In this document: positions 20,101-28,624 of the stretch, piece after piece | Numbering within the stretch: the first letter of the stretch is position 1 | Layout of the letters: each line of letters begins with the position of its first letter | Assembly (NCBI GenBank): GCA_001766655.1 | Contig: MJCC01000003.1 | Location: forward strand, 491,725-555,724 | DNA length: 64,000 nt | Reading direction: 5' to 3' | Source: Phytomonas francai | Lineage: Eukaryota; Euglenozoa; Kinetoplastea; Trypanosomatida; Trypanosomatidae | Translations under genes and position numbers: made by a program | Notes under the pieces: generated by a model | Told to the model about the DNA's origin: nothing | Seen by the model: only the letters and a program-made list of their open reading frames with translations | The model's database searches: none

Positions 20101-21512
20101 CCCATGAGGCGTACGGACTCTGTAATGGAAGGCTCCACGTCAGCGCTGGGGCGGCGACGAATCAGCAGATTCGAGGCTGGAATCAGTCGCTTTTCCGCCT
20201 GGGCGACGGGGTCGAGGATCACAACCGCCTTGGGCTTTCCCTCCGCCGTCATCTCCAACTCTGCCAACTCTACGAACTCGGAGAACTCGGCAAAGTACAA
20301 CAAACAATCACGGTCTGAAATAATGTCCGGGTTCCAGCCAAAGCGTCGGTACACGACATCCATGCGCTCCCAGGAAAGATGGATACTTTCGTAGCGTCTT
20401 CGAAGGAAGTCCTCGACGGACCAGTCGAGCAGAAGTTCCGTGTCTTCGGAGCGGTAGATATGCAAGCGCTTGCAAGCCGTATAGTCAGCCAGTGATCGCC
20501 TCAAAATAATAGGGTTGATACAGCTAGTAAGATCCGTAAGCTTGTGCGCGGTGAACGGAAAGTCAGTTAGCTGCAGGAGCGGGCGGACGCAGTCATTGAT
20601 CAGGTCTCGGCTGTAGCGATTTGTTTGTCGAATTTCTTTACGGTATCGCATCATATTTTTTTCCACGCATCGGAGCAGCTCAGAGAAGAAGGGCTGCTGG
20701 CGGACAGAGGCAAAGGAATCGGTCTCACTTTCGGCGTCGACGCATTCGGTGTTCCGTGCGCGGGCAGCGACCCTCTCTCCGCTTGCCTGATTGTTGGCGA
20801 CAAGTATATCCTCCGTTGCTTCGACAGTGCGCTTGCTAGGGGCATTGTCAGATTTCTTGTTTGGGGTCTCGAGTGACTTGAGAGCATCAATATCATCTTC
20901 CTCTGCAGACGTACGAGCCGACCCCCCCTTTTTGCCAGAACCCTGAACAAGATTCAGCACTTCGTCGTTGCTGTATATCTTCGTGACATCGGTCTCCTCA
21001 TCGTCAAAATCAGCGTGATATTTTTGATCCGGTTTGTCAATCTCTTCCTCTTCTTTCACTAGGGCTTGAGCTAGAGTCTTTGTGTTGCTCGGTGAAAAGG
21101 TGCTTTTAAATGAAAGACGCTGAGGCTTAGATTTGAACAAATCTTTGTAGTGGTTTTTGACGTTGCGGTGCGGAGGGACTTCTTCATGGTCTTCTGCTTT
21201 GTCATCCCTCTCCAATACCTCCTCTTCAGAGTCCATATCGTAACCCTTGCGATGAGTGGTTGGTGTAATCTCTTTAAATTGTTTCGCTTCTTTATAAGCC
21301 ATCGCTTGCGGTATGGCTGGTGAAGAGGATTTAGATGTGGATTGATGGTGCGCTGCACTGCGGCTCGAATAATGGGATTGTGTCTTTGAACGATTCGTGT
21401 CATTGTAGTGGGAGGAAAAGGGCTGTATTCTATTGGTTATACCAAAAGTGGTGCCAATGGAGCCATGTGGGGGGCCAAAAACTGCTTTAGAGCCAATAAC
21501 TCTTCTTAACAT
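17166..21512 (-). CDS. Large coiled-coil protein with repeated helical hairpins (1448 aa)
   Basis: I do not recognise a named family. Residues 1-270 are disordered and charged. Residues about 275-425 look globular (LLDWSVEDFLRRRYESIHLS, YRRFGWNPDIISDRDCLLYF). Acidic low-complexity linkers follow. A long Ala/Gln/Glu coiled coil spans about 825-965 (QREIRQAQLARQREQARVAQ). Four diverged segments of about 45-60 residues share one pattern, a helix with 'I/L-x-x-L-x-x-x-L', a gap, then 'L-x-x-x-I-x-x-x-R-x-x-L/I-x-x-L'; they lie near 592-640, 1043-1098, 1121-1176 and 1306-1370. The C-terminus is basic (SAFKGRGRKQ). Composition suggests a structural cytoskeletal or flagellum-associated protein, by inference only. 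ATG at 21512. Confidence 0.85.
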   Translation of the reverse strand: MLRRVIGSKAVFGPPHGSIGTTFGITNRIQPFSSHYNDTNRSKTQSHYSSRSAAHHQSTSKSSSPAIPQAMAYKEAKQFKEITPTTHRKGYDMDSEEEVLERDDKAEDHEEVPPHRNVKNHYKDLFKSKPQRLSFKSTFSPSNTKTLAQALVKEEEEIDKPDQKYHADFDDEETDVTKIYSNDEVLNLVQGSGKKGGSARTSAEEDDIDALKSLETPNKKSDNAPSKRTVEATEDILVANNQASGERVAARARNTECVDAESETDSFASVRQQPFFSELLRCVEKNMMRYRKEIRQTNRYSRDLINDCVRPLLQLTDFPFTAHKLTDLTSCINPIILRRSLADYTACKRLHIYRSEDTELLLDWSVEDFLRRRYESIHLSWERMDVVYRRFGWNPDIISDRDCLLYFAEFSEFVELAELEMTAEGKPKAVVILDPVAQAEKRLIPASNLLIRRRPSADVEPSITESVRLMGGPAMSDKASQSPKRYLPQTRGNESVSVSGMFQAVERALEEVEGDEATKFAHAVDSVPSLRQAARPIGRVIREFSIGTPAKTDKNPQQGTSHRPDGPVNGANTSPSTYDPELHESLSNAYHKNKVEVTMLRRRLLNTSNADEVVKIQGRIMDSRKELNRLIDQLRHMRQLKQASKQERESSKVSESDTNKDISPGLSLRSDQPDFPEAPEHELSKNATAAGDIEEDDDDVDISQELKEFESEVSASVMNTTTAIPRDKEGESEEVSGKHDEKWSRNAISTIEEEAVQESDDAQDSTVDAVADTAESEEEAYDRWCREHETLAEEDTVDKASHKLSPSSFTHNPSEVDYEKVSASSQSEELLQLCEKVSSAAQNAREELEELLRQKSLQEAAMAKQVHSATNKLKMLQERLDALRSSYQKACENEAQEAAEAKTRAAEEELRRQREIRQAQLARQREQARVAQMEAQKALAQQKVAEEAVLAAERKLQEVRAQFGLSKQVTDVIKNTKEVEVFASSPATVEKSKQAPNIAEIPATSESTVMKPSLSTGEIKTTVPASTPGGFFMCTPEQYDGMQLAAARLRSEIASLEKQMEQEDDEDDETLMTVLAASRADLEELDACISSVQMHTSWAAERDARREHENRSKDIHGNAESQEIQNQIAQKRFEIGLLERRLHQATERSVIKKLEQGIIEARRQISRLRVEQDRLRQAGTNEIGLSPSISIAKALAYEVKDEAEEMEDAGEISESECSEALVNSASNNEIDTERKLIDKVDATGGDTLAAESLDEDKELDVDPVAVFDLESTDHVMEDRSMAKVPTKEQQKPTTSRSSPLMDADPETQRLHLRLESMLRDIQHLQDSISHQENSTSYDEDETEAVLLEMRKKLSELLRLRDDVQKRFEEAMSGGKDKQDSHTESATKGALQTPPEPPLMASRLTSSIVSSGFKTPSIPIPHLHAEKIRIASASKKLQRSAFKGRGRKQ

Positions 21513-22062
21513 TGTGGAATCGTTTTTAACAAGCGCTTTGTGTTTCTATATAAATAAAAAAATAAATATACTTGTATGCGTTTAAAAGACTAAGGCGAAA
21601 ATAGTATCCCTATAAGGATTGCTACTTTCGATTTCTCTATGTATTTATTGCTGCTGCGTAAATAGGTTTACACCGCTTGGAAAGGAAACAAAAGCTTAAG
21701 AAAATGATAAATGATGTTTTACAAGGAGGAAAAAGAGGGTTGATAAAATCCTTTGATAAGTGAATTAAAAACAAAAAAAACATGATCGCACCTTGCTTGT
21801 TCCGTTTCTCAGCTGCCTCTACTCATGAAACTTTTACATTCAAAACGCTAGGGGATTCTACAGGCATTGAATCTCAGATATCTACATAAAATAAGTGGAC
21901 GAGAAAAAAGGATGGAATTTAATTTTTAATGACAAGGGAAGTTAACTAAGCCATCCCGTGCTGTTTAGTTGTACCCTTTACCCTTTGACTATGGAAAGAA
22001 ACCGATTGAGCTACTGACCATATTGAAATTAATATTACTATTAGTATACATATATACATTTT
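21513..22062. other. Intergenic spacer, 550 bp
   Basis: AT-rich spacer. No coding frame or RNA gene recognised. Confidence 0.6.
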
Positions 22063-22752
22063 TTACTCGTATGCAAGAATACTAGCCAGCTCTTTGTAGT
22101 TAATCAAACCAGTTTCCTTATCAACCAGTGCAGTAAACATGGTATCAACCTCTTGAGTAGACATTATTTCTCCTTTTGTTTCTAAGAGCGCTCGCAATTC
22201 CCTGTCTTCGAGGTGCCCTTTATTTTGTGTATCCAGAGTACATAATGCTTTATAAATTCTCTCTTCATCATCTCTAATGCAGCAAGTTGGCGGGTGCTTA
22301 AGCTCCTTCACGATTCCTTTCTCAACCAGAGCGGGACCACCAAGTATACCCGTCATCAAGGCCTCCATAATTACTTCCTCTAAAATTTTCCGACTAATAT
22401 ATCCAGTCGGAAAATTACTATCTTGAATAAGTTCGATGATATGTTCGACTTGCTTAGTGGTAAGGTTTAGCCCCATAGCACGCGCAAGAAAACCCACTTG
22501 TAGAGTAGGAAAGTTGTCAGATTGCGATTCAGTCGAATTGGGCTGGACAAGGATAGCCGATTCCATTGTCATCACACTTTCTATAAGATTATTCAACCTC
22601 TCTCTTTGTTGCTGACAGCACAATGCCAAAGAACTTGAGGTAATCGCTAAAGCGGAAGGTATGCCCTCAGTAGCTGCTTTAACATCAAAATTCAGAGGGA
22701 AACTAGGTGGTTTCTCTTTAGGATGTTTCTTCTTTTTCGCTTTTTGAGGCAT
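22063..22752 (-). CDS. DRC8: EF-hand protein, DRC8/EFCAB2-like (229 aa)
   Basis: A calmodulin-fold protein with two lobes (about 60-125 and 160-229) after a lysine-rich N-terminus (MPQKAKKKKHPKEKPP). Characteristic positions match DRC8/EFCAB2, a subunit of the nexin-dynein regulatory complex that links axonemal doublets: FPTGYISRKILEEVIMEAL, then RIYKALCTLDTQNKGHLEDR, then MSTQEVDTMFTALVDKETG and LINYKELASIL. The EF loops are degenerate (DTQNKGHLEDRE lacks several Ca-ligand positions), as in the family, so calcium binding is doubtful. IFT57 lies next upstream in the array. ATG at 22752. Calmodulin-fold membership is strong; DRC8 orthology about 75 percent. Confidence 0.78.
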   Translation of the reverse strand: MPQKAKKKKHPKEKPPSFPLNFDVKAATEGIPSALAITSSSLALCCQQQRERLNNLIESVMTMESAILVQPNSTESQSDNFPTLQVGFLARAMGLNLTTKQVEHIIELIQDSNFPTGYISRKILEEVIMEALMTGILGGPALVEKGIVKELKHPPTCCIRDDEERIYKALCTLDTQNKGHLEDRELRALLETKGEIMSTQEVDTMFTALVDKETGLINYKELASILAYE

Positions 22753-23124
22753 GATTATCTTTTAGAGAACCCCTTAAATTTATTTAGTCTTCCAAAAAGG
22801 TATATCTTATGAGTTACCTTCCAAAGTAGACAAGTGTAGTGAAGAGAAATAAATCTTTATGTAGAAGAAAAAATAAATAATAGCAACAACAACAACAATA
22901 ATAATACACATATAATACTATCATAGGTTGTTTTTATTGAAATTCGAAAAACTGTGCTACCAATACATTAGAAAAACTATACAATTTCTTAGAACATTTT
23001 TTTCCCCGAGACACACTCTGTATAAATTATTCAATATTTTTTTTACCTCAGAGCTGTGGTATTGAATGAAAAATGAATAGACATTAATAATAAAGATAAT
23101 AATACTGTGAAATATGGGATAAAC
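22753..23124. other. Intergenic spacer, 372 bp
   Basis: AT-rich spacer with a CAA/ATA triplet run near 22884-22905. No gene recognised. Confidence 0.6.
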
Positions 23125-24357
23125 TTATAAACAAGAGAATTCTCCAAGCATAATTTCGTCTCCATTCTGCATATATGATCCTTCACGTTTCGCTTTGGTT
23201 TGCTCCTTGACATAGTGAAGAACACCATGCTGAAGCACACCGATGCGCAAAGTCATTTGCTTAATTTCAAGTTGTACTTTGCTGAGTCCCTCCTTTACTC
23301 TCATTAAAGGAGTTGTGTCGGATATTTTTGCTTCTCGATCTTCGATATTTCGTTTCGTTTGATCCAATAAATCACTGACTTGATTGAGCTCAACCGTAAG
23401 CTGTTGAACGCTCTGGCTTACTAGATTAGCAGCGTCACGGGAAGAATTCAAGTCACGAAGCCTAACACGGTACTCTTCTACCTGTTCGGAAAACTGTTGA
23501 GCAAGCGTTTGCTCCCTCTTTTGAATTCTATCCCTCGACTTCTCCATATCATCCCTCAAACGTTCGAGCATTTGCTTCGTTTCTGGATAAATTTTATCTA
23601 CCGCTTTCATAAGAATGATGGCACTCTCAATACGCGAGCGCCAGTTGTCGGATACTTCATTTTCTATCTGTAAAAAAGGTGCAACACGCTCCACCTCCAA
23701 ATTCCATTCTTCGGCATTGATTGAGGAAGCTACCGGAACACTTGTAGTCTCCTTTTCATCTTTTTGCTCAGCCGCCCGATCAAAAATTTCGTCATCATCA
23801 TCGCTATCGATAACTACATTGTCCTCCACTTCTATGTTATCATTGACAACATCGTCTCCATTAGGAACATCAGCACGCTCGTCATACTTATCAATTCGAG
23901 AGTAATCAATCGGTCGAAAGGAGAACCCCTTTTTAGCCAATACCTGATCAAGAAGGGCAGATAAAATAACTAATACACCCTCCCCACTTCCCTGCTTGAT
24001 GCGGTTTGGTGCAATGTTGGGTACAGATACGCCCATGGAACGCAATTGCGCGAGAATAGTAGTCGACGTTGCATTCGGATCATCAAATTGACCCGGAGGA
24101 GAAAACTCGTAGCCACACATGGTTATTAGCCACGCACATAATGAGGTGAAGTAGTGAAACTGCGCATTGGGATTATCAAGTGTGGATGGTCCAACGAAAT
24201 AAAACTTATCAAGTAGTCTAAAGGGGGGTTTTACTAAATTGCAAAACTCTCTTTCATAATCAAGCAGTTTAAGCTTATCAATGATATCCTCCATCGTACT
24301 ATCAGTGACCACTGGCTCCCTCTGGGAATCAGTTTGAGCCTTCTCGTCCTCTGCCAT
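23125..24357 (-). CDS. IFT57: Intraflagellar transport protein 57 (IFT57)
   Basis: IFT57 is a subunit of the IFT-B complex and is needed for anterograde transport and flagellum building. The N-terminal calponin-homology-like domain (about residues 20-180) has the family pattern: KLKLLDYEREFC, YFVGPSTLDNPNAQFHYFTS, LCAWLITMCGYEF and FDDPNATSTTILAQLRSMG, then GSGEGVLVILSALLDQ. An acidic linker (about 205-235) is followed by a long coiled coil from about 240 to 400, the part that pairs with IFT20 in other organisms. The frame extends to 24477 from a non-ATG codon with an implausible N-terminus; the ATG at 24357 (MAEDEKAQTD) gives 410 residues, the usual length. Confidence 0.92.
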   Translation of the reverse strand: MAEDEKAQTDSQREPVVTDSTMEDIIDKLKLLDYEREFCNLVKPPFRLLDKFYFVGPSTLDNPNAQFHYFTSLCAWLITMCGYEFSPPGQFDDPNATSTTILAQLRSMGVSVPNIAPNRIKQGSGEGVLVILSALLDQVLAKKGFSFRPIDYSRIDKYDERADVPNGDDVVNDNIEVEDNVVIDSDDDDEIFDRAAEQKDEKETTSVPVASSINAEEWNLEVERVAPFLQIENEVSDNWRSRIESAIILMKAVDKIYPETKQMLERLRDDMEKSRDRIQKREQTLAQQFSEQVEEYRVRLRDLNSSRDAANLVSQSVQQLTVELNQVSDLLDQTKRNIEDREAKISDTTPLMRVKEGLSKVQLEIKQMTLRIGVLQHGVLHYVKEQTKAKREGSYMQNGDEIMLGEFSCL

Positions 24358-24648
24358 CCTTTCCTTTATGAAGTACCCTTGGTATAATATGAGACTAATA
24401 AAATTGTCAGTAAATAATAGATCAGCTACTGTTGCATGATAAGTAGGGACAAAACCATTATTCTTATAAAAATGCAATTGCCATACAGATATAAATTTCT
24501 ATATATCTGCAACACCATAAGTTATACTATGGATTGAGTTCTCACTTCTTAATCATACATAAATATGTGGATATATACATATAAATAAAAAACTATAACA
24601 AATCAAAGTGTCTCCAACATTTTTCCTATTTTTTCGATACATATTAAA

Positions 24649-25029
24649 TTACTCATTACCAGAAAATTTCGAGAAAAACAATTTATAGTTTTCCACATAT
24701 TTTTGTTGAATTGCAGCAGCATTCTCTGAGTGTGAGGCCTGAGTAGAAACAAGAGTCCAACCCCCTTCCTCCTCCAATGCATCCAACAAAACAACGATAA
24801 AGTGAGATATTCCCTCAGAGTCGCATAGCTGACCATCTAACTTTAAGTGCCAATGATCGGGGTTGGATAAATACTGAAATTTAGGAGATTCAGATCGACA
24901 ATTGCGAGTCGATGTCGTTGAAACGGGAAGAAGTTCATTCAAGCGCTCAATTGTTGTCTCCTTTATGGGCCCAACGATGTCGACAACAGGGCAGTTGAAC
25001 GAGATGTTGATAACAAGAGTGTTCGACAT
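24649..25029 (-). CDS. Small hypothetical protein (126 aa), first gene of the leftward array
   Basis: ATG at 25029. It is the first gene transcribed leftwards from the strand-switch region. The product is compact and slightly acidic, with a predicted strand at the N-terminus (TLVINISFNCPVVDIVGPI), a central WHLKLDGQLCDSEG and a helical second half (ISHFIVVLLDALEEEGGW; IQQKYVENYKLFFSKF). There is no signal peptide or membrane span. I do not recognise the family. Its neighbour IFT57 and nearby DRC8 and CCDC40 make a flagellar role possible, but neighbourhood is weak evidence in these co-transcribed arrays. Confidence 0.7.
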   Translation of the reverse strand: MSNTLVINISFNCPVVDIVGPIKETTIERLNELLPVSTTSTRNCRSESPKFQYLSNPDHWHLKLDGQLCDSEGISHFIVVLLDALEEEGGWTLVSTQASHSENAAAIQQKYVENYKLFFSKFSGNE

Positions 25030-25804
25030 GGTTGAATATTAATAGAATTTTTTTCTTCGTTAATAATAAGAAAATCTTTTATATGATAAAAAGTTATAAA
25101 AAAGGGGAAAATAAAAAAAGACGGCAAAATTCATATGTAGCATTTAGATAAGTATGCACGACAGAATAAGGATCAACTTTTTTTTTAGCTTAAAAACTAA
25201 AAATAAACGATCTGAGTTTAGTTTGTGTAAATAAATTAATGATAATGCTAGGTATGTAGGTGTTGGAGAAAAGCTTTATTGACACCCCATATACACAAAC
25301 AAAAAGAAAAGGCGCAAGCTTAATTGATAACTGAAAAGCCAACAGTTAGACTTTCAAATGCGCTATAACAATTGGGCATTCGAAAGGAAATTATTTTTAT
25401 AATTAAGTCGCTTGATAAGGTCAATGTTTACATTTAAATACTCTTCAGAAAGGCAAAAGTTAAGAGAAATATCACTCCGGTGATTTTTTTCTGAGAGGAT
25501 TCTATAGTTGACCCCATAGAGCTGAGAAACACACAATATTTATCTTATTTGGCTATGATACCTTCACCCCCAGCCATGTTGGTTAACGAAAAATGCACTA
25601 AAGTATATTACCGGTAAACGAACTGTATGGGATACAGTTGCATTTATTATTATTATTATTATGAAACACACAAAAAAAATATTAATACAAAGCCAAGCAA
25701 TCGCCAAATCATCTCTTAATTCCATAAAAAAAAAAAAGAAACTAATTGTATGATATGGCAAAAAGTTTTGAGACAAAATTAAATAGATCCAGCAAATATA
25801 CGAC

Positions 25805-25816
25805 ACGGCGCCCGGC
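25805..25816 (+). repeat. 12-mer repeat ACGGCGCCCGGC, copy 1
   Basis: An exact 12-base word that recurs at 26128-26139, 323 bases away, inside the strand-switch region. It contains the palindrome GGCGCC. Confidence 0.75.
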
Positions 25817-26127
25817 TCCGCGGTATATGCCGGCCACCTCTCCGTGGTGCTGCAGATTAGTAACCCGACGAGGGTGAAGCTAAGTGCCTGCAAGACACCC
25901 GTCCTCGCTGACGGCGACTTCCATTCTTAGATGCCAATACTGGTAGGGTATTCAACATGGCCTTTGATAAGGTTACACGAGCTGAGTTTCCGACTCAGGC
26001 TGAACACTATTAGCGCTTATCTTACCCAAATGCTCGCTTGCCGAGTTTCCTGGTTTTACCAAACACTACTTATGCGCTGTGGTGAAATTTGGGCAGTACG
26101 CACGATAAGAATGGGGAAAAAATATAT

Positions 26128-26139
26128 ACGGCGCCCGGC
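26128..26139 (+). repeat. 12-mer repeat ACGGCGCCCGGC, copy 2
   Basis: Exact second copy of the word at 25805-25816, each preceded by an AT-rich TATA-like stretch. Confidence 0.75.
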
Positions 26140-26339
26140 CCAATGCATCAGCATGGGTTTTTGACGAAATTCGAGATAATACCGCCTCCTAAATCACGGA
26201 TGCCCAACATTCAATCAGGCACCAAACCAAACTGACATAGCAAAGGGAAAATATGCCCAGGGGTGGTGGTCCGCTTTCCAATGGGGAAAAAAAACAAAAA
26301 AACGGCACGGCTGCCAAAGAAATCCTGCAATTTCAAGGA

Positions 26340-26351
26340 GGGGGGGGGGGG
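26340..26351 (+). promoter_or_regulatory. Poly(G) tract in the strand-switch region
   Basis: Twelve consecutive G, about 460 bases upstream of the first rightward gene. G-tracts are a known feature of kinetoplastid transcription start regions; the role here is inferred. Confidence 0.5.
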
Positions 26352-26807
26352 TTCTACTGTTAGAACGGCTTCGGTGCACTGCGGAGAGGATCATGCGCAA
26401 GAAAAATAATTCGGCTAAATGTCATGGGTCAGAGCGGGGTGGGGGGAAATTTGTCTGTGGAAATTTACTTCTTTCAGGGACGTTGAGATGGGGTCTGTGG
26501 GTTGCCATTTCCCCCCTTTAGTATTTTTATCGTGTTTTTTTTTACTTCGAATGCAAATAAGGGTAGCTTGCTGTATTTCATTGTCTTAAAGATATTAGAT
26601 AAAGTGTTTAGTTGTGAATTCTATAGCCGTTACCTGATATTAATGTTCTTTTCATCTAAATAGGTTCCTTTATTTATCATTGTTTTGGATGCGCAGGATC
26701 CTTTTTTTTTAACGTGCATCGTATTTCGACATTTATTCTACTCATTTTCATTTTCTTCTTGACTTCTTTGATTTATTTAAAATAAGAAAGATCGAAACTT
26801 TATCAAT

Positions 26808-27608
26808 ATGGAAGGTAAAGTAGTTCAAGCGACTTGTCATACAGCTGATTTCCCTGCCGTGGAGGCAGCGTTGCGAAAATGGGAAGAGGTAGAAGCTGTC
26901 GGATCTTTTCGCAAGAAACAAAGTAATAAAAAAGATTTAACAACAGTATTTATCACCTTCTCCCCTGAACATTCGATCGAAGATGCTTCCTCAAAGCTAG
27001 GCACCATCAAGGAGCTAATACTAGAGGAACCGAAAGCGAAGCAACCTGAAGGTAGAAATATAAACAATCGAAGGCACAAAAACCTTGCTTCGGAGTTTTT
27101 AAAGTATGAGTACTACAAAGAAAAAGAAAATGCAAAAGGTAATTCACGCCAGAAAGATCGAGCATTAAACCAGAATAACCGGAATGAGCATCATCCGAGC
27201 AAATTGAATTCAAATGTTGCCCCTAAGAATTCACAGCGAGGGCGTGGACGTGGACGTGGCTTTGACAAAGAGCAGCGTAGTGAACATAATATGAATAATC
27301 AATCACATGGAGGTCGCCGAGAATTTCAACGTTTGCCTCCTTTAGAAGCCAATGTTGCATTTGTGGATAACATACCATTCGGGACGACTAATGATCAACT
27401 ACTGGATATTTTTTCAGCGTATGGACAAATTCTCGATATAAACCGACTCGAATTAATGGCAATGATATGCTACGACAACCCTGAATCAGTTCAGGAATGC
27501 ATTCAACATGTGAATGGGAGCAAGATACATAATAACATTGTTTCCGTGAGTAGCGGAACAGCTCTCATTCCCGGAAATATTGCAAGTTCGCTTGGGTTAC
27601 AGTTATAA
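26808..27608 (+). CDS. RRM-type RNA-binding protein with RG repeats (266 aa)
   Basis: First gene of the rightward array. A C-terminal RNA-recognition motif (about 183-250) shows RNP2 as VAFVDNIPFG, the helix QLLDIFSAYGQILDI, and a degenerate RNP1 (LELMAMICYDN) followed by SVQECIQHVNGSKI. A preceding linker has an RG tract (RGRGRGRGF, about 144-152) within a basic Asn/Gln/Arg-rich region (about 85-175). The first 70 residues form a separate small domain (VQATCHTADFPAVEAALRKW; TVFITFSPEHSIEDA), resembling a second degenerate RNA-binding fold. It likely binds RNA in post-transcriptional control, the main level of regulation in these organisms. The exact ortholog is not recognised. ATG at 26808. 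Confidence 0.82.
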   Translation: MEGKVVQATCHTADFPAVEAALRKWEEVEAVGSFRKKQSNKKDLTTVFITFSPEHSIEDASSKLGTIKELILEEPKAKQPEGRNINNRRHKNLASEFLKYEYYKEKENAKGNSRQKDRALNQNNRNEHHPSKLNSNVAPKNSQRGRGRGRGFDKEQRSEHNMNNQSHGGRREFQRLPPLEANVAFVDNIPFGTTNDQLLDIFSAYGQILDINRLELMAMICYDNPESVQECIQHVNGSKIHNNIVSVSSGTALIPGNIASSLGLQL

Positions 27609-27780
27609 ATAAGATTTTTTTTAGAAAGTTAACTCGGCTTAAAGGAATATCATTTTATACATTAAAGCTAAACTAGTCTATTAACATGAATATTTTTCAA
27701 GCCTGTTTTGCTTGAACTACGGTGTGCTTTCTCTTGTAACAAACATATATATACGTCTTAAACCCAATGATTTTTTCGGT

Positions 27781-27802
27781 GTTTTTTATTATTTGTTTTC
27801 AG
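27781..27802 (+). promoter_or_regulatory. Predicted trans-splice acceptor (pyrimidine tract plus AG)
   Basis: A T-rich tract with a T/C-rich end leads directly to AG at 27801-27802, 30 bases before the next start codon. This is a clear example of the signal expected before genes throughout the window. Confidence 0.7.
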
Positions 27803-27831
27803 GATTTCCAAAATAGGAAAAGTAGAAAAGG

Positions 27832-28404
27832 ATGCGCTCAACGAGAATTTTTTTAGATAACACATATGGCCCTCATAAAGCCTATAAATATACTTACATG
27901 CCTGATCCTCGAAAACTGGCTCCTATCGAGACGACTCAGCGTACTGAAGTTTTGCCAATTGCAATTAGACCACCAACATCATATGTACCAAACCATGAGG
28001 TCTTTCTAGAAAAGTGTGATATTCACCGGCTTATGCCAACGAGCGATTTTAAATCAACTTTTAAAGATTGGAATGATCTAATGACATGCAGCAAGCGGCA
28101 GTTGCGCACAAGAGGTGTACCCACTATGACGAGAAAAGCTATCAGATCTGCAGTACTCGCATTCCAAAACGGGACTCCACCCGAACGTTTTGATACAAAA
28201 GAGGAATGGCTTTACTACAGGCAATTCAAAACAAAGGATTTTAGTTATCGAGTGATTCCAGAGCTTCCTGAAAAGTATCGCCCACACCAAAATGGAATTG
28301 ATCAGGCCCCTGTTCCTGATTACGACAAAATTAACCAATTACCACAATGGGCTGTTAATGAAGAAAAGAGACTTGCAGAGAAAAATCAAGTGGCGAGTCA
28401 TTAG
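27832..28404 (+). CDS. Hypothetical protein, probably mitochondrial (190 aa)
   Basis: ATG at 27832. The N-terminus MRSTRIFLDNTYGPHKAYKY is basic and could target mitochondria. The body has a Pro/Arg-rich loop (IAIRPPTSYVPNHEVFLEKC), a basic helical stretch (TMTRKAIRSAVLAFQNGTPP) and a Trp/Tyr-rich stretch (DTKEEWLYYRQFKTKDFSYR), and ends in a charged helix. No metal site or membrane segment. I do not recognise the family. Its size, basicity and aromatic content resemble lineage-specific mitoribosome or respiratory subunits, like the 160- and 153-residue proteins of the other array. That is inference. Confidence 0.75.
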   Translation: MRSTRIFLDNTYGPHKAYKYTYMPDPRKLAPIETTQRTEVLPIAIRPPTSYVPNHEVFLEKCDIHRLMPTSDFKSTFKDWNDLMTCSKRQLRTRGVPTMTRKAIRSAVLAFQNGTPPERFDTKEEWLYYRQFKTKDFSYRVIPELPEKYRPHQNGIDQAPVPDYDKINQLPQWAVNEEKRLAEKNQVASH

Positions 28405-28582
28405 AATTGCTTTCTTTCCCATTTGTATATGAGTTTTTGAGTGACTCTCTTTCTATCTATATGCTTGAAACGAATCCTAGAAAATTCCACAGCTGTTTAT
28501 TTCTGTCAATTATCAGTTATGAATTCGTTTGTATTTCCTTTTTTTTTTCATGTTGTTGAGAGGCAGATAGGCCACACAAACA

Positions 28583-28598
28583 CTTTTTTTTTGCTTAG
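28583..28598 (+). promoter_or_regulatory. Predicted trans-splice acceptor for CCDC40
   Basis: A run of T and GCTT ends in AG at 28597-28598, 26 bases before the start codon at 28625. Confidence 0.65.
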
Positions 28599-28624
28599 GG
28601 ATAGTAAGTGGAAGGATCAACTCA

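Larger units (their letters stand above)
25030..26807. promoter_or_regulatory. Divergent strand-switch region, probable bidirectional transcription start region
   Basis: The two gene arrays diverge from here: all genes to the left read leftwards, all to the right read rightwards. In kinetoplastids such regions are where RNA polymerase II starts polycistronic transcription in both directions, often with G-rich tracts and variant histones. The sequence shows a 12-G run at 26340-26351, further G-runs at about 26435-26450, an (ATT)n run near 25644-25660 and A-tracts. Bases about 25800-26170 are clearly richer in GC than the flanks. Short frames here (25564-25893 minus, 25931-26164 plus) have no family resemblance. 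No tRNA or 5S gene is recognised. Confidence 0.75.

Noticed and set aside
25564..26164. Frames of 109 codons (minus) and 77 codons (plus) in the strand-switch region, one with a signal-peptide-like start
   Set aside because: The minus frame starts at TTG and runs through homopolymers. Neither resembles a known protein. They could be relics of an element but are not supported as genes.
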